Assembly (NCBI RefSeq): GCF_014651835.1
Contig: NZ_BMXQ01000001.1
Coordinates: 3,260,120 to 3,324,119 of the forward strand
Length of the DNA: 64,000 bases
Direction of reading: 5' to 3'
Origin: Pigmentiphaga litoralis
GTDB lineage: Bacteria > Pseudomonadota > Gammaproteobacteria > Burkholderiales > Burkholderiaceae_B
Shown here: positions 18,951-28,302 of the stretch, in pieces
Position numbering within the stretch: the stretch's first letter is position 1
How the letters are laid out: the number at the start of each line of letters is the position of its first letter
Position numbers and translations under genes: made by a program
The notes under the pieces: generated by a model
What the model was told of the DNA's origin: nothing
Databases searched by the model: none
What the model saw: the letters and a program-made list of their open reading frames with translations, nothing else

Positions 18951-20357
18951 ATGATCAACATGCCGCTTTTTCGACGACGCGATCAACGCTCTCGCGGGCG
19001 TTTCCGAAACCGCCTCAGGATTTCCTGGGAGTTCGTGAGGACTAGCATCTGGCCGGTACCGGTTGCCATGCTGGTGCTGGCTGTGGCGCTCAGGGAGGCT
19101 GCCGCCCTGATCGATGCGCGCGTCGACAACGAGGTGGCCCTGTCCTTGTGGTGGCTGCATTCCGGAAGCGGCGATGATGCGCGCAACCTGCTGTCGACGC
19201 TGGTCGGCGCATTGATCACGATGGCCAGCGTGATGTTTTCAATCACGATGGTCGTGCTTTCACTCGCCGCCAATCAGTTCGGCTCCCGCCTGATACGCAC
19301 GTATATGGCCGACACCCGGACAAAGGTGTCGCTGGGTTGGTTCGTTCTGACGATCGTTTACTGCCTTCTCATTCTGCGTACCGTCTACACGGACCTGCCG
19401 CCAGAGGAGGTACCCCATGTTGCCGTCACCCTGGGCCTTGCACTGGCGCTGGTGTGCGTGCTGACGCTGCTTCTGTTCCTGCATGTGATTGCCAGGTCCA
19501 TGGTCGCCGATGACGTCATCCGCCGCGTCGCAGGAGAGCTGGCGGCGTCCCTTGCGCAGTTGCCCAAGCGGGATAGCGAGACACGGCCTCTGGCAGCACC
19601 GTTGGAGCACGATGGACCGGTTCGAATTGTCCGCGCAGGCAGAGAAGGGTACGTTCAGACGATCGACTATGAAGCCCTGTGCGCAGTTGCTTGCGACCGC
19701 AACATCAAGGTGCAGATCCACTGCAAGGCGGGCGCATTCGTGTGCCCCGGCGACTGGCTCGCTGAGGTGAGCCCGGCGTCGGCCATGGGCTCCAGCCTAG
19801 CCGCCGCCATTGAAGGCAGCGTGGAAATCGGCGCGCGACGCACGCCGACCCAGGACATTGAATTTTTGGTAAGACACCTTGTGGACGTCGCGCTTCGTGC
19901 GCTGTCGCCAGGCATCAATGACCCGAGGACGGCGACCGTGGTGATTGACCATCTGCGCGCGACACTCGCGCGCCTGATGACTCGGGAAATCAGGTCCACG
20001 CGGCGTTGTGGCCCCGACGGCACAGTCCGCGTACAGGGAATCGATACGACCTTCGCCGCCCTGCTGGACGAGGCATTCAATCAGATTCGGCAAGTCGGCG
20101 CGGCGCAACCGGCTATCGTCATTCATCTTCTGGGCGCCATCGACCGACTGGCAGAACATATCCAGATACCTGAACAGAAAGCGCCGCTGACAGAGCATCT
20201 GACGCTTATCGCGGAAGCCGGTCTTCGCAAGGCGGATGCGCCGCGCGACCGGGCGGACATTGAACGCAAGCGGGACGCCGCCCTGCGCAAGATCGCCACG
20301 GCGTTGTCGTTGGACGGCCTCAACAAGGGCGAAAGGCTTGATGCCACAGACGAGTAG
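18951..20357 (+). CDS. DUF2254 membrane protein
   Basis: 468 residues from the ATG at 18951; in-frame ATGs at 18885 and 18918 also exist and no start has a convincing ribosome site. Three to four hydrophobic segments lie in the first 200 residues (for example MLVLAVALREAAALI, GALITMASVMFSITMVVLSLAA and LGLALALVCVLTLLLFLHVI). They are followed by a long cytoplasmic C-terminal half with SPGINDPRTATVVIDHL near residue 320. This is the DUF2254 pattern; function unknown. The region around it has less of a conserved-operon feel than its flanks. Confidence 0.85.
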   Translation: MINMPLFRRRDQRSRGRFRNRLRISWEFVRTSIWPVPVAMLVLAVALREAAALIDARVDNEVALSLWWLHSGSGDDARNLLSTLVGALITMASVMFSITMVVLSLAANQFGSRLIRTYMADTRTKVSLGWFVLTIVYCLLILRTVYTDLPPEEVPHVAVTLGLALALVCVLTLLLFLHVIARSMVADDVIRRVAGELAASLAQLPKRDSETRPLAAPLEHDGPVRIVRAGREGYVQTIDYEALCAVACDRNIKVQIHCKAGAFVCPGDWLAEVSPASAMGSSLAAAIEGSVEIGARRTPTQDIEFLVRHLVDVALRALSPGINDPRTATVVIDHLRATLARLMTREIRSTRRCGPDGTVRVQGIDTTFAALLDEAFNQIRQVGAAQPAIVIHLLGAIDRLAEHIQIPEQKAPLTEHLTLIAEAGLRKADAPRDRADIERKRDAALRKIATALSLDGLNKGERLDATDE

Positions 20358-20530
20358 CCCTGTCAGGACCTGCGCCGCCGATGAGCGCCAGCTACTGCGC
20401 AAGACGGCGCTACAGCATGCGCCGTTGGCCGAAAGATCGCAGTGCGAAGGTCCGGGTGACGAGCGGGCACATGGGATGCGTGACAGCCGCGTTCTCACAT
20501 GAAAAGCACGGCCATGCCGTTGGAGGCTTC

Positions 20531-21409
20531 ATGAAGCGCTCTCTTGTCATCGCCCGGGTGGGTCGCACATCGCTTCACCGGTGCTGGACCGATGCGACCA
20601 AGCCGCGCGATTGGGACCTTTATCTCTCTCCCTTCGAGGAGATCGGCTCGCAGGCGGACCTGGACTGCCAGGTGGGCGAGATCATCCCCGGCCCGAAATG
20701 GACGGGCCTGGCCAAATTGCTGAACGGATGGCACGGCTGGCGTGCATACGACCAGATCTGGCTTCCCGACGACGACATTCTGGCCAGCCAGGACGCGATA
20801 ACGAGGATGTTCGAGCTTGGGCGTGCGCTCGACTTCCATCTCTTCGCGCCGGCCCTGCACGAGACCTCGCACTATGCCCACTTCATCGCCATGCGCAACC
20901 CGAGCTTTTTGGCCAGGCGGGTCGGCTTTGTCGAGATCATGATTCCGTGCTTTCAACGTGCGACGCTCGAGGGCTTGCTGCCCACCTTCGCGCTGTCAGC
21001 CACAGGATGGGGCTTTGGCCTTGATGCGGCCTGGCCGAAGATGCTGGGCTACGAGCACATCGGCATCATCGACGAGGTGTCCGTCGTGCACACGCGTCCT
21101 GTCGGGACGTTCAAGGATCCGGATCTGCGCCGCCGCGTGATGCAGGAATCGGAGGACATCCTGGCCAGGTTCGAGTGCGGTCAGCGCCTGGTGACGTTCG
21201 CCGGGGTAAGGCCCGACCTGCGCGACGCCTCGCTTACCCCGGAAGAGCTCCTTGTGGAGCTCGTGCGCGGATGGCAATACCTGTTCGACCGGGATGCCAA
21301 CGCGCTGCGCTGGCTCTTCGAGCAGCAGCAATGCCTCTTCTCGGATTCGCCTTACCCGGTTTCCGGATTGCCGACGAGCCCGCACTCCCGGGCCAAGGCC
21401 GGCTCGTGA
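20531..21409 (+). CDS. DUF707 family protein
   Basis: 292 residues from the ATG at 20531, preceded by TGGAGG. The N-terminus MKRSLVIARVGRTSLHRCW and the segment YDQIWLPDDDILAS (a DxD-like acidic triplet near residue 83) resemble DUF707 proteins, a family loosely connected to glycosyltransferase-like folds. No membrane segment or signal. There are no polysaccharide genes nearby, so its role cannot be read from context. Confident family, unknown function. Confidence 0.72.
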   Translation: MKRSLVIARVGRTSLHRCWTDATKPRDWDLYLSPFEEIGSQADLDCQVGEIIPGPKWTGLAKLLNGWHGWRAYDQIWLPDDDILASQDAITRMFELGRALDFHLFAPALHETSHYAHFIAMRNPSFLARRVGFVEIMIPCFQRATLEGLLPTFALSATGWGFGLDAAWPKMLGYEHIGIIDEVSVVHTRPVGTFKDPDLRRRVMQESEDILARFECGQRLVTFAGVRPDLRDASLTPEELLVELVRGWQYLFDRDANALRWLFEQQQCLFSDSPYPVSGLPTSPHSRAKAGS

Positions 21410-21631
21410 GCAGGGGGCGGCAGCAGCCGTCCCCGCGCCGAGGGGTGTGAGCCAGATACATGGGTCGGTGGTTCGCCGCCAGTTTGTCCGCCCCCTTTTC
21501 ATGTTCCCGTCAGGGTCGTGTCACTCGACCGTCATGACGCGCCTCTACCATTCGCGCACATTCTCACGATAGTGGCTACCCATCGGGAAGCCGCGTCGTA
21601 GCCGATCCCAACGTGCGCAGTCCCCTCCTCC

Positions 21632-21775
21632 ATGCCCTCCGCCCTGTTTGCCTCGCGCCTTGCCGCGATGGCGCTGCTGGCCGCCTGTCTGTCCGCCTGT
21701 GGCGGTGACGATGCGTCCGGTGGCAACGATTCCACCCCGTCCCAGCCGCAGCCTGTCATGCGCTGCGCGCCCTGA
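21632..21775 (+). CDS. tiny lipoprotein, possibly a truncated gene
   Basis: 47 residues. An n-region with Arg, a hydrophobic stretch and a textbook lipobox, LSAC followed by GGDDASGG, give a strong lipoprotein signal (Cys at residue 23). Only ~25 residues follow, ending QPVMRCAP just 19 bases before the phospholipase C start. There is no Shine-Dalgarno sequence. It could be a real mini-lipoprotein or the 5' remnant of a larger exported protein whose body was lost when the phospholipase gene arrived. Confidence 0.4.
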   Translation: MPSALFASRLAAMALLAACLSACGGDDASGGNDSTPSQPQPVMRCAP

Positions 21776-21794
21776 ACCTGAGTCGCCACTCGCC

Positions 21795-24023
21795 ATGACC
21801 TCACGCCGCCAATTCATCAAAGCCGCCAGCACCGCCGGGTTCGCCTCGGCCGCGCTTGCCGCCTTCCCGCCCAGCATTCGCAAAGCACTCGCCATCGAGG
21901 CGAACAACGCCACCGGCACGATCAAGGACGTCGAACACGTCGTGATCCTGATGCAGGAAAACCGGTCTTTCGACCATTACTTCGGCACGCTCAATGGTGT
22001 GCGCGGCTTTGGTGACCGGATCACGATTCCGCTGCCCAATGGTCGCAATGTCTGGCAACAGCAGCGTGCCAACGGCACGGTACTGCCGCCCTATCACCTG
22101 GATGGCAGCAAGAACAACGCGCAGCGCGCGGCGGGCGCCAACCATTCCTGGGTCGATAGCCAGAAGGCCTGGGACAACGGTCGCATGACCGATTGGCCGA
22201 CGCAGAAGAAAGACATTTCGATGGGCTACTTCAAGGAAAGCGAGATTCCTTTCCAGTTCGCCCTCGCCAATGCCTTCACGATCTGCGATGCCTACCACTG
22301 CTCCATGCATACGGGTACGGATGCGAACCGGGCCTTCCATATCACCGGGACCAATGGTCCAACGGCGCAGGGCACGGCCTTCGTGAACAACGAATGGGAT
22401 GCGATAGACGGGCTGCCGGCGTCGGCCAACATCGGCTACACGTGGACCACCTATGCCGAACGCCTGGAAGCGGCAGGTGTCAGCTGGATCTCGTACCAGA
22501 ACATGCCCGACGAATGGGGCGACAACATGCTGGGCGCGTTCCAGCAGTTTCGCAAAGCCAACCTGGCGTCGGGCTATCCGGTGTCGAGCGGTGGATCGCC
22601 CGGCAAGCCGTACGACCTGACCGCGCAGACCCTGCCCTACAAGGCGTACGACGCGGCCAGGGACGATCCCCGCAACCCGCTGTACAAGGGCGTCGCCAAC
22701 ACCTTGCCTGGCACCAGGCCCGAGGAATACCTGGACGCGTTCAAGCGCGATATCAAGGAAGGCAAGCTGCCGCAGGTGTCGTGGGTCAATGCGCCATCGA
22801 TCTATTGCGAGCATCCTGGCCCGTCGAGCCCGGTACAGGGCGCCTGGTTCCTGCAGGAAGTGCTGGACGCACTGACGGCCAATCCGGACGTCTGGAGCAA
22901 GACCGTGCTGATCGTCAACTTCGACGAGAACGACGGCTACTTCGATCACGTGCCGTCGCCTTCCGCGCCGTCCTTGAACGCCGACAACACGCTGGCCGGC
23001 AAGTCCACATTGGGCGATGCGGCCATGGCCGCCGAGTATTACCGTCATCCTGCTCCGCAAGGCAGCAAGGGCCAGCCTGCACCGGACAACCGTGTCTACG
23101 GCCCGGGTCCGCGTGTGCCGCTGTATGTGATTTCGCCATGGAGCCGCGGCGGCTGGGTCAATTCCGACGTCTTTGATCACACGTCGGTGCTGCGTTTCCT
23201 GGAAGCGCGCTTCGGCGTGCAGGAACCGAACATCAGTCCCTATCGCCGCGCGGTCTGTGGCGATCTGTTGAGCGCGTTCAATTTCAAGACACCCAACACC
23301 GAAACGCTGCCGACGTTCAAGGGCCGCACGACGCGCGATGCGGCCGACCAGTTGCGCACGGCGCAGCAGGCCTTGCCCGCCGTGCCGGTGCCGACCGACA
23401 TGCAGTTGCCGCTGCAGGCCAGCGGCGTGCGGCCATCACGGGCGCTGGCCTACGAGCTGCACACCAGCGCGCGCGCCAATGCCAACGGATCGGTCCAGTT
23501 GCTGTTCGCCAATACGGGGCAACGCGCCGCGGTCTTTCATGTGTACGACTCGCTGCACCTGGATCGCATCCCGCGCCGCTATGTCGTGGAAGCCGGCAAG
23601 ACGCTGGATGACACGTGGGCCCCGCAAGCCGCCGACGCCGGCCGCTACGACCTGTGGGTGCTCGGCCCGAACGGCTTCCACCGCCACTTCAAGGGCGACA
23701 CCACCCGTCTTGCCGTGAGCAAGGCAACGCCCGAGATCCGTGTCTGCTACGACATCGCCAACGGCCATGTGTATGCCGAGATGATGAACGGCGGCACGAA
23801 CCCGGTACGGTTCAGCATCGTGTCGATGGCTTACCGCAAGGATGGCCCTTGGACGGCCACGGTGGCGGGCGGCGCGACGTCGACCCAGAACTGGTCCCTG
23901 ACCGACAGTGGCCGCTGGTATGACTTTGCGGTCACCTGCGACACCGACCCTGCCTTCTACCGCCGCTTTGCGGGCCGCGTGGAAACCGGCGAACACTCTG
24001 TCAGCGATCCGGCCATGGGGTGA
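21795..24023 (+). CDS. phosphocholine-specific phospholipase C, Tat-exported
   Basis: 742 residues from the ATG at 21795, chosen because it begins with a twin-arginine signal, SRRQFIKAAS, and a hydrophobic core to about residue 40. The frame is open upstream but without a plausible leader. The phosphoesterase domain carries VVILMQENRSFDHYFGTLN near residue 55 and VNFDENDGYFDHV near residue 375, both characteristic of acidic-metal phospholipase C/acid phosphatase AcpA family enzymes, and the C-terminal ~200 residues match tandem PLC C-terminal repeats (VSKATPEIRV region). It should hydrolyse phosphatidylcholine outside the cytoplasm, after Tat export. Confidence 0.93.
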   Translation: MTSRRQFIKAASTAGFASAALAAFPPSIRKALAIEANNATGTIKDVEHVVILMQENRSFDHYFGTLNGVRGFGDRITIPLPNGRNVWQQQRANGTVLPPYHLDGSKNNAQRAAGANHSWVDSQKAWDNGRMTDWPTQKKDISMGYFKESEIPFQFALANAFTICDAYHCSMHTGTDANRAFHITGTNGPTAQGTAFVNNEWDAIDGLPASANIGYTWTTYAERLEAAGVSWISYQNMPDEWGDNMLGAFQQFRKANLASGYPVSSGGSPGKPYDLTAQTLPYKAYDAARDDPRNPLYKGVANTLPGTRPEEYLDAFKRDIKEGKLPQVSWVNAPSIYCEHPGPSSPVQGAWFLQEVLDALTANPDVWSKTVLIVNFDENDGYFDHVPSPSAPSLNADNTLAGKSTLGDAAMAAEYYRHPAPQGSKGQPAPDNRVYGPGPRVPLYVISPWSRGGWVNSDVFDHTSVLRFLEARFGVQEPNISPYRRAVCGDLLSAFNFKTPNTETLPTFKGRTTRDAADQLRTAQQALPAVPVPTDMQLPLQASGVRPSRALAYELHTSARANANGSVQLLFANTGQRAAVFHVYDSLHLDRIPRRYVVEAGKTLDDTWAPQAADAGRYDLWVLGPNGFHRHFKGDTTRLAVSKATPEIRVCYDIANGHVYAEMMNGGTNPVRFSIVSMAYRKDGPWTATVAGGATSTQNWSLTDSGRWYDFAVTCDTDPAFYRRFAGRVETGEHSVSDPAMG

Positions 24024-24038
24024 TGCCGGACTGAGACC

Positions 24039-25037
24039 TTACCGGGCCGCCACGTCACCGCCCGCTTTCATGAAGGCGGCCCACTTGGCGCGTTCGGCAC
24101 GGTCGAACGCCGCAAAGTCCTTTTGCGCGTCGTTGGTCAGGTCCATGCCCAGTTCCACCACCTGCTTCTGCACGGCCGGCTTGGCAAGCACCGTCTGCAC
24201 GGCGCGGGTGACCGCGTCCTGGATCGGACGCGGGGTGGCCACCGGGGCATACAACGCATACCACTGCGACACGTCATACCCGGTGTAGCCAAGCTCCTGC
24301 ATGGTGGGCACCTCGGGCAGTGCAGCGGTCCGCTTCGAACCTGTCACGGCCAGAGGCGTCAGCACGCCCGCCTTGACCTGTGGCAAGGCCACCGGCAAGC
24401 CCGCGGCCATGAAGTCCAGATGGCCACCGCGGATGTCGGTCACGGCCTGCGCCTCGCCCTTGTACGCCACCTGCACGATCTTGACGCCTGCGCTGCGCAC
24501 CAGCATCTCGCCCGAGATCTGCCCGGTCGATCCCGGGCCCATCGACGCAAAGCTGAAGCCGGTCGGCGCCTGCCTGGCCTTGTCGACCAGGGCAGGCATG
24601 GTCTTGATGGGGGACTGGCTGTTGACCACGAACACGTTCGACAAGGACGCCAGATGGATCAAGGGCGAGAACTCGGCAGGCGTGTAGGGCAACTTGGCGT
24701 CCATGGCGGGCGCAATCGTCATGATGCCGGCGCTGGCCACGAACAGGGTGTAACCGTCGGCGGGGGCACGCGCGGCGTACTCGGCCGCAATGGCGCCGGC
24801 CGCGCCCAGCTTGTTCTCGACGATCACCGGCTGTTTCCAGGTGTCGCCCAGTTCCTGCGCAATCAGCCGCGCCAGCACATCGGGCCCGCCGCCGGCGGCC
24901 TGCGCCACGATCAGCTTGACCGGACGGGACGGGTACGGCGCATCGGCCGCGGTGGCGCTTGTCGCCAGTGTCAAGGCCGTCATGGCGGCTACGGCAGCCA
25001 GGGCCGCACAGGGAAAGGTCAACGGGAGTCGGGTCAT
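24039..25037 (-). CDS. Bug/TctC-family periplasmic substrate-binding receptor
   Basis: 332 residues. The signal peptide runs to about residue 30 (ALTLATSATAADA). Bug motifs: AQAAGGGPDVLARL, VIVENKLGAAGAIAAEYAA, ARAPADGYTLF, QVAYKGEAQAVTDI. Encoded 88 bases downstream of a Rieske oxygenase on the same strand, so likely co-transcribed; that pairing suggests the ligand is an aromatic or related acid that the oxygenase then attacks. The permease genes are not present. Confidence 0.92.
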   Translation of the reverse strand: MTRLPLTFPCAALAAVAAMTALTLATSATAADAPYPSRPVKLIVAQAAGGGPDVLARLIAQELGDTWKQPVIVENKLGAAGAIAAEYAARAPADGYTLFVASAGIMTIAPAMDAKLPYTPAEFSPLIHLASLSNVFVVNSQSPIKTMPALVDKARQAPTGFSFASMGPGSTGQISGEMLVRSAGVKIVQVAYKGEAQAVTDIRGGHLDFMAAGLPVALPQVKAGVLTPLAVTGSKRTAALPEVPTMQELGYTGYDVSQWYALYAPVATPRPIQDAVTRAVQTVLAKPAVQKQVVELGMDLTNDAQKDFAAFDRAERAKWAAFMKAGGDVAAR

Positions 25038-25125
25038 GGTTGTCGTCTCTCTTTATCGTTTGTCTCGCTGCGGCTTTTCTTGCGTCCGCAGTCGGTCAGG
25101 TGCACGCAGGCCAGCTCGACGCGGG

Positions 25126-26193
25126 TCACGCGTCCTGGGTCAGCAGGCTGTCGGCCGGCAAGCGGTCGGCATGGCCGCTTGCTTCGTCCGCGATCAAATC
25201 CTTCAGTATGCGTCGCACCCGGATCGCCGCAAGGTCTGACGACAGCAGCACCGGCTTGAGCGAATCCAGGTCCGTCGTCCCCATGCGCTGCTGCACCGCT
25301 TCGAGCATGGGCTTGTCCTGCTCATGGAAACCCACCTGCTGCCAGTTCGTCGTCTCCTGATCGGCCTTGGGATCGTCGAGCAGATAGTTGCGCGAACTCG
25401 CGTAGAAATAATGGGTCGTGGTGTCGGTAGCGGGGGTGACGATGTGGGTGCCGCGGCGCAGGATGCCGGCGGTGCGCGGCTGGCCGACCGGCGTCACGCC
25501 GACTTCCAGCTGGCATGCACCCGGTGCACGCCAGTGCATGTCCAGCCAGTACGACACCGGCGCGGCAGGATCCGCCAGGAATGGCGTGAATGACTGCGGC
25601 GCCCGCGTGGACGGGATCGTTCGGCGGCTGTCCAGGGTGTGGCCGGTCTGCGTGACGTCGTGCGGCGCAACCAGCAGCTCATCGGTCTTCTGGTAGGGCG
25701 CGTGCAGGAAGTTGACGTGTGTCAGGTCCATCAGGTTATCGACCACCAGTTGGTAGTTGGCCTGTTGCAGCATGACATTGCCGATCGTCTTGAATGCCGG
25801 GTCGGCCAGGTGGCGATACTCGGGCACCTCGCTGGCATCGGCGCGGGCGGGGTCGCCCATCCATATCCAGACCAGCCCGTCCTGTTCGACCAGCGGGTAG
25901 GCGCGCACGCGGGCGGCGCTCGGAATGCGCTGGTCGCCATGCGGATTTTCGACACAGGCGCCCGAGCAATCGAACTTGAGCCCGTGATAGCCGCATTCCA
26001 CCGTGTCGCCGATGAGCTGACCCAGGTGCAGTGGTGCAAACCGGTGCGGACATCGGTCGGCAATCGCGACCGGCTTGCCGTCGAGCTGCCGGTACAGCAG
26101 CACGGGTTCGTCAAGAAGCGTGCGGGGCCGCAGCACCCGGGCGACTTCGTGTCCCCAGGCCGCGACATACCAGGCGTTGCGCAAGTAAGCCAT
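25126..26193 (-). CDS. Rieske non-haem iron oxygenase, VanA-like
   Basis: 355 residues. The Rieske [2Fe-2S] ligands are CPH at 48-50 and CGYH at 67-70, the spacing of vanillate O-demethylase-type oxygenases. The mononuclear iron site is DNLMDLTHVNFLH, giving the HxxxxH pair at about 159 and 164. It would demethylate or hydroxylate an aromatic ether or acid, needing a reductase partner (VanB type), which is not in the window. The ribosome site AAGGAT is well placed. The adjacent Bug receptor and LysR gene suggest an uptake-plus-attack unit. Confidence 0.92.
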   Translation of the reverse strand: MAYLRNAWYVAAWGHEVARVLRPRTLLDEPVLLYRQLDGKPVAIADRCPHRFAPLHLGQLIGDTVECGYHGLKFDCSGACVENPHGDQRIPSAARVRAYPLVEQDGLVWIWMGDPARADASEVPEYRHLADPAFKTIGNVMLQQANYQLVVDNLMDLTHVNFLHAPYQKTDELLVAPHDVTQTGHTLDSRRTIPSTRAPQSFTPFLADPAAPVSYWLDMHWRAPGACQLEVGVTPVGQPRTAGILRRGTHIVTPATDTTTHYFYASSRNYLLDDPKADQETTNWQQVGFHEQDKPMLEAVQQRMGTTDLDSLKPVLLSSDLAAIRVRRILKDLIADEASGHADRLPADSLLTQDA

Positions 26194-26300
26194 GCAAGAT
26201 CCTTATGAAGCCACCCGGCGGGTGGAAAACAGGACCCCATGCTAGGCAGCGCAGGCAGGCCGCACAAACGAAACTTCCTAAGTTCAGAGTTGACGGATTT

Positions 26301-27254
26301 TCATGCCAGCGCGGCTGGATCGTTGCCAAGCGCATCGATATCGTTGCGAAACTCATCGATCAGCCAAGCGCGAAAGGCCATCGCCTTGCTGCTCAGCGGG
26401 CGATCGTCGGGGTACACCAGGTAATAGGCGCCCGGCCCTTGCACCCGCAAGTCCCACGGCGACACGAGCCGGCCGGCGGCCAGTTCCTTGACCACCATGC
26501 GAGGATCGACCACGGCCAGCCCCAGTCCCGACTCGGCGGCCTCGATGACCAGATTGCGGCTTTCCAGGGTCAGCTGACGCTGCGACGGATCCCGCGTGAT
26601 GCCAGCCGCCGCACACCACAGCGCCCAGTCTTCGGGACGCGCCTTGGCGGCCAGCAGGTCGTGCCGCAGCACATCGGTGTAATGCTCGAGCGCGTGACGC
26701 GCGCGCACCGACGGATCACAGACCAGCACCAGGTATTCGTCCTGCAGGAATTCGGCGGTCAGGCCGGGCCAGCACCCGTCGCCGTAGAACACCGCGCAGT
26801 CGACGTTGTCGTGATCGAAATTGGTGTCGATACGCGAAATGCGGATCTCGGTATTGGCAACCTGCGCGGGAAACCGCGTGAAGCGCGGCAAGAGCCATCG
26901 GGTGGCGAAGGTATGCAGTGCACTGACGACCAGGTCGCGTTCGGGCGCGGGCCGGGCCGCTTCCTGCAGCGCATCGTCCAGCTCGGCCAGGCAGGTCTCG
27001 ACCCGCGCGTGCAGCCGCCGGCCAACGTCCGTGAACGCCAGCCCGCGGCCATGCCGCAGAAACAGCTTGGCGCCCAGCCGCTCTTCAAGCGCGCTCAACT
27101 GATGACTCAGCGCCGACGCCGTCAGATGCATGTCTTCGGCCGCGCGCATCAGGCTCTGGTGACGCCCGATGACCAGGAAACTGCGCAGATGATTGAGCGG
27201 CAGGTGATTCAGGTTCAAAGGGTGTGACGGTGCACGCGGGGTCTGCGAAGTCAT
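26301..27254 (-). CDS. LysR-family transcriptional regulator, GcvA-like
   Basis: 317 residues from the ATG at 27254; another ATG four codons upstream (27266) is possible and the frame is open further. The helix-turn-helix is near residues 30-75 (SLMRAAEDMHLTASALSHQLSALEE in two blocks), with a GcvA-type effector domain (FATRWLLPRFTRFPAQ near residue 115). It lies upstream of, and on the same strand as, the Rieske oxygenase gene, 107 bases away, rather than divergent. Probably controls that gene pair. Confidence 0.9.
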   Translation of the reverse strand: MTSQTPRAPSHPLNLNHLPLNHLRSFLVIGRHQSLMRAAEDMHLTASALSHQLSALEERLGAKLFLRHGRGLAFTDVGRRLHARVETCLAELDDALQEAARPAPERDLVVSALHTFATRWLLPRFTRFPAQVANTEIRISRIDTNFDHDNVDCAVFYGDGCWPGLTAEFLQDEYLVLVCDPSVRARHALEHYTDVLRHDLLAAKARPEDWALWCAAAGITRDPSQRQLTLESRNLVIEAAESGLGLAVVDPRMVVKELAAGRLVSPWDLRVQGPGAYYLVYPDDRPLSSKAMAFRAWLIDEFRNDIDALGNDPAALA

Positions 27255-27551
27255 GGGGTGTCTCATGCAGGTCGGCAAATAAACCCGGCTGCCAGGGGGC
27301 CGGACCACGTTCCAGTCTAGCCCGGCAGGGGTGGAGCGTTCGCCACGGGTCATTCTCTTCCCCGATACCCCGGCGTTCTACACCGTCCTGCGCACGAGGT
27401 GGACTAGTCCATCACTGTCATGTCATTCTCACCAAAGGCTGATGGGCGCAGGCCAAACGCCGCAGCACAATGACCTCGCGGATATAACAGTCCGGGTTGC
27501 GTACCGCGAAGCGACACCGGGCATCACACAGCGCGGTCCTAGGGAATCGAC
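27255..27551. other. divergent intergenic gap
   Basis: 297 bases between the minus-strand LysR gene and the plus-strand unknown gene. It must hold the promoters for both, but I recognise no palindrome, promoter or RNA motif. Confidence 0.4.
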
Positions 27552-27977
27552 ATGCCAAAAGTAAAATACGGAGACTGGAAACAACTGGTGGACAAGGACG
27601 TCATCGCGACAGTCGGCGGCGCGCGCCACGTCGGGACCGTGATCGGCGTCAACCCGTTCCGCTCGGTAGCATGCGGCGCGCCGCCCTGGATGCTTGCGAC
27701 GCCGGATGGGTCCGTCTATTTCGATCCAAGTGTCGAGAGCGTCGATATCGAGGTGATCGACCTTGCGCCCAACACGACCTCGCAAAGCTACGACCGGGAA
27801 GACGTCGAGCGCTGGGCACGCGAAGCCGGCCTGCTGCGTGAAGGCATGCGCATCAACGAAGCCCACATCACCTTTGCATTGATGGTGGCGGCGCGTTGCG
27901 CGGCAGCCGGCGACCGCTACGACAGCGGCGAAAGCAACGCCGGTGAAGACATCCGGGCCATGTTCGGCCTGAAGTAA
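27552..27977 (+). CDS. hypothetical protein
   Basis: 141 residues, family not recognised. Visible features: a basic N-terminus (MPKVKYGDWKQLVDKDV), a glycine-containing turn (VGGARHVGTVIGVNPF), a middle segment rich in beta-like hydrophobics, and an acidic helical C-terminus (YDREDVERWAREAG). Two Cys residues, one in the VACGAP turn and one in AARCAAAG. No signal peptide or membrane segment. AGGGAATCGAC before the ATG is a fair ribosome site. It stands alone between a LysR gene and a GGDEF-EAL gene. Confidence 0.65.
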   Translation: MPKVKYGDWKQLVDKDVIATVGGARHVGTVIGVNPFRSVACGAPPWMLATPDGSVYFDPSVESVDIEVIDLAPNTTSQSYDREDVERWAREAGLLREGMRINEAHITFALMVAARCAAAGDRYDSGESNAGEDIRAMFGLK

Positions 27978-28302
27978 TTCGTGGGTGCGCGGCCGCGCAC
28001 CCCGTTTTCTGTACGCCGATTGCACCGCCATGGATGAGCAAGGCTTGCCTGTGGACTGCACTCGGGTCGCGTGCACGCCACACTCTGGCGCCTGAACGCG
28101 GCATGACTCTCAAAAGTGGGACCTTTCTGGGACGCTGGCCGACGATCATGGTCGGGCACCCTGCGAGGGGCTCACCCGTGTCTGGCAGACGCCGCCCGAC
28201 ATGGACAGAAGAGAGGAGTGTCGTGATCCTATTTGTCTGGCGTCTTTACCCTGCGCGCGCCACTGCGCGCAGCGCGCACTGTCGTACTGTCGGAGGCACC
28301 CG
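27978..28302. other. intergenic gap with one strong hairpin
   Basis: 325 bases with no gene I can support. The first 30 bases contain a hairpin that may terminate the upstream gene. The remainder is GC-rich, has short open frames without ribosome sites, and carries the leader of the GGDEF-EAL gene, including GGAGG at 28292-28296. Confidence 0.5.
27983..28008 (+). terminator. palindromic hairpin with short T-tail
   Basis: GGGTGCGCGG / CCGCGCACCC is a perfect 10-base palindrome 6 bases past the stop of the unknown gene, followed by CG and TTTT. The T-tract is short, so termination may be partial. Confidence 0.5.

Noticed and set aside
28009-28300. Possible small gene in the gap before the GGDEF-EAL gene.
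   Set aside because: Arg/Pro-rich translation, no ribosome site and no family resemblance.
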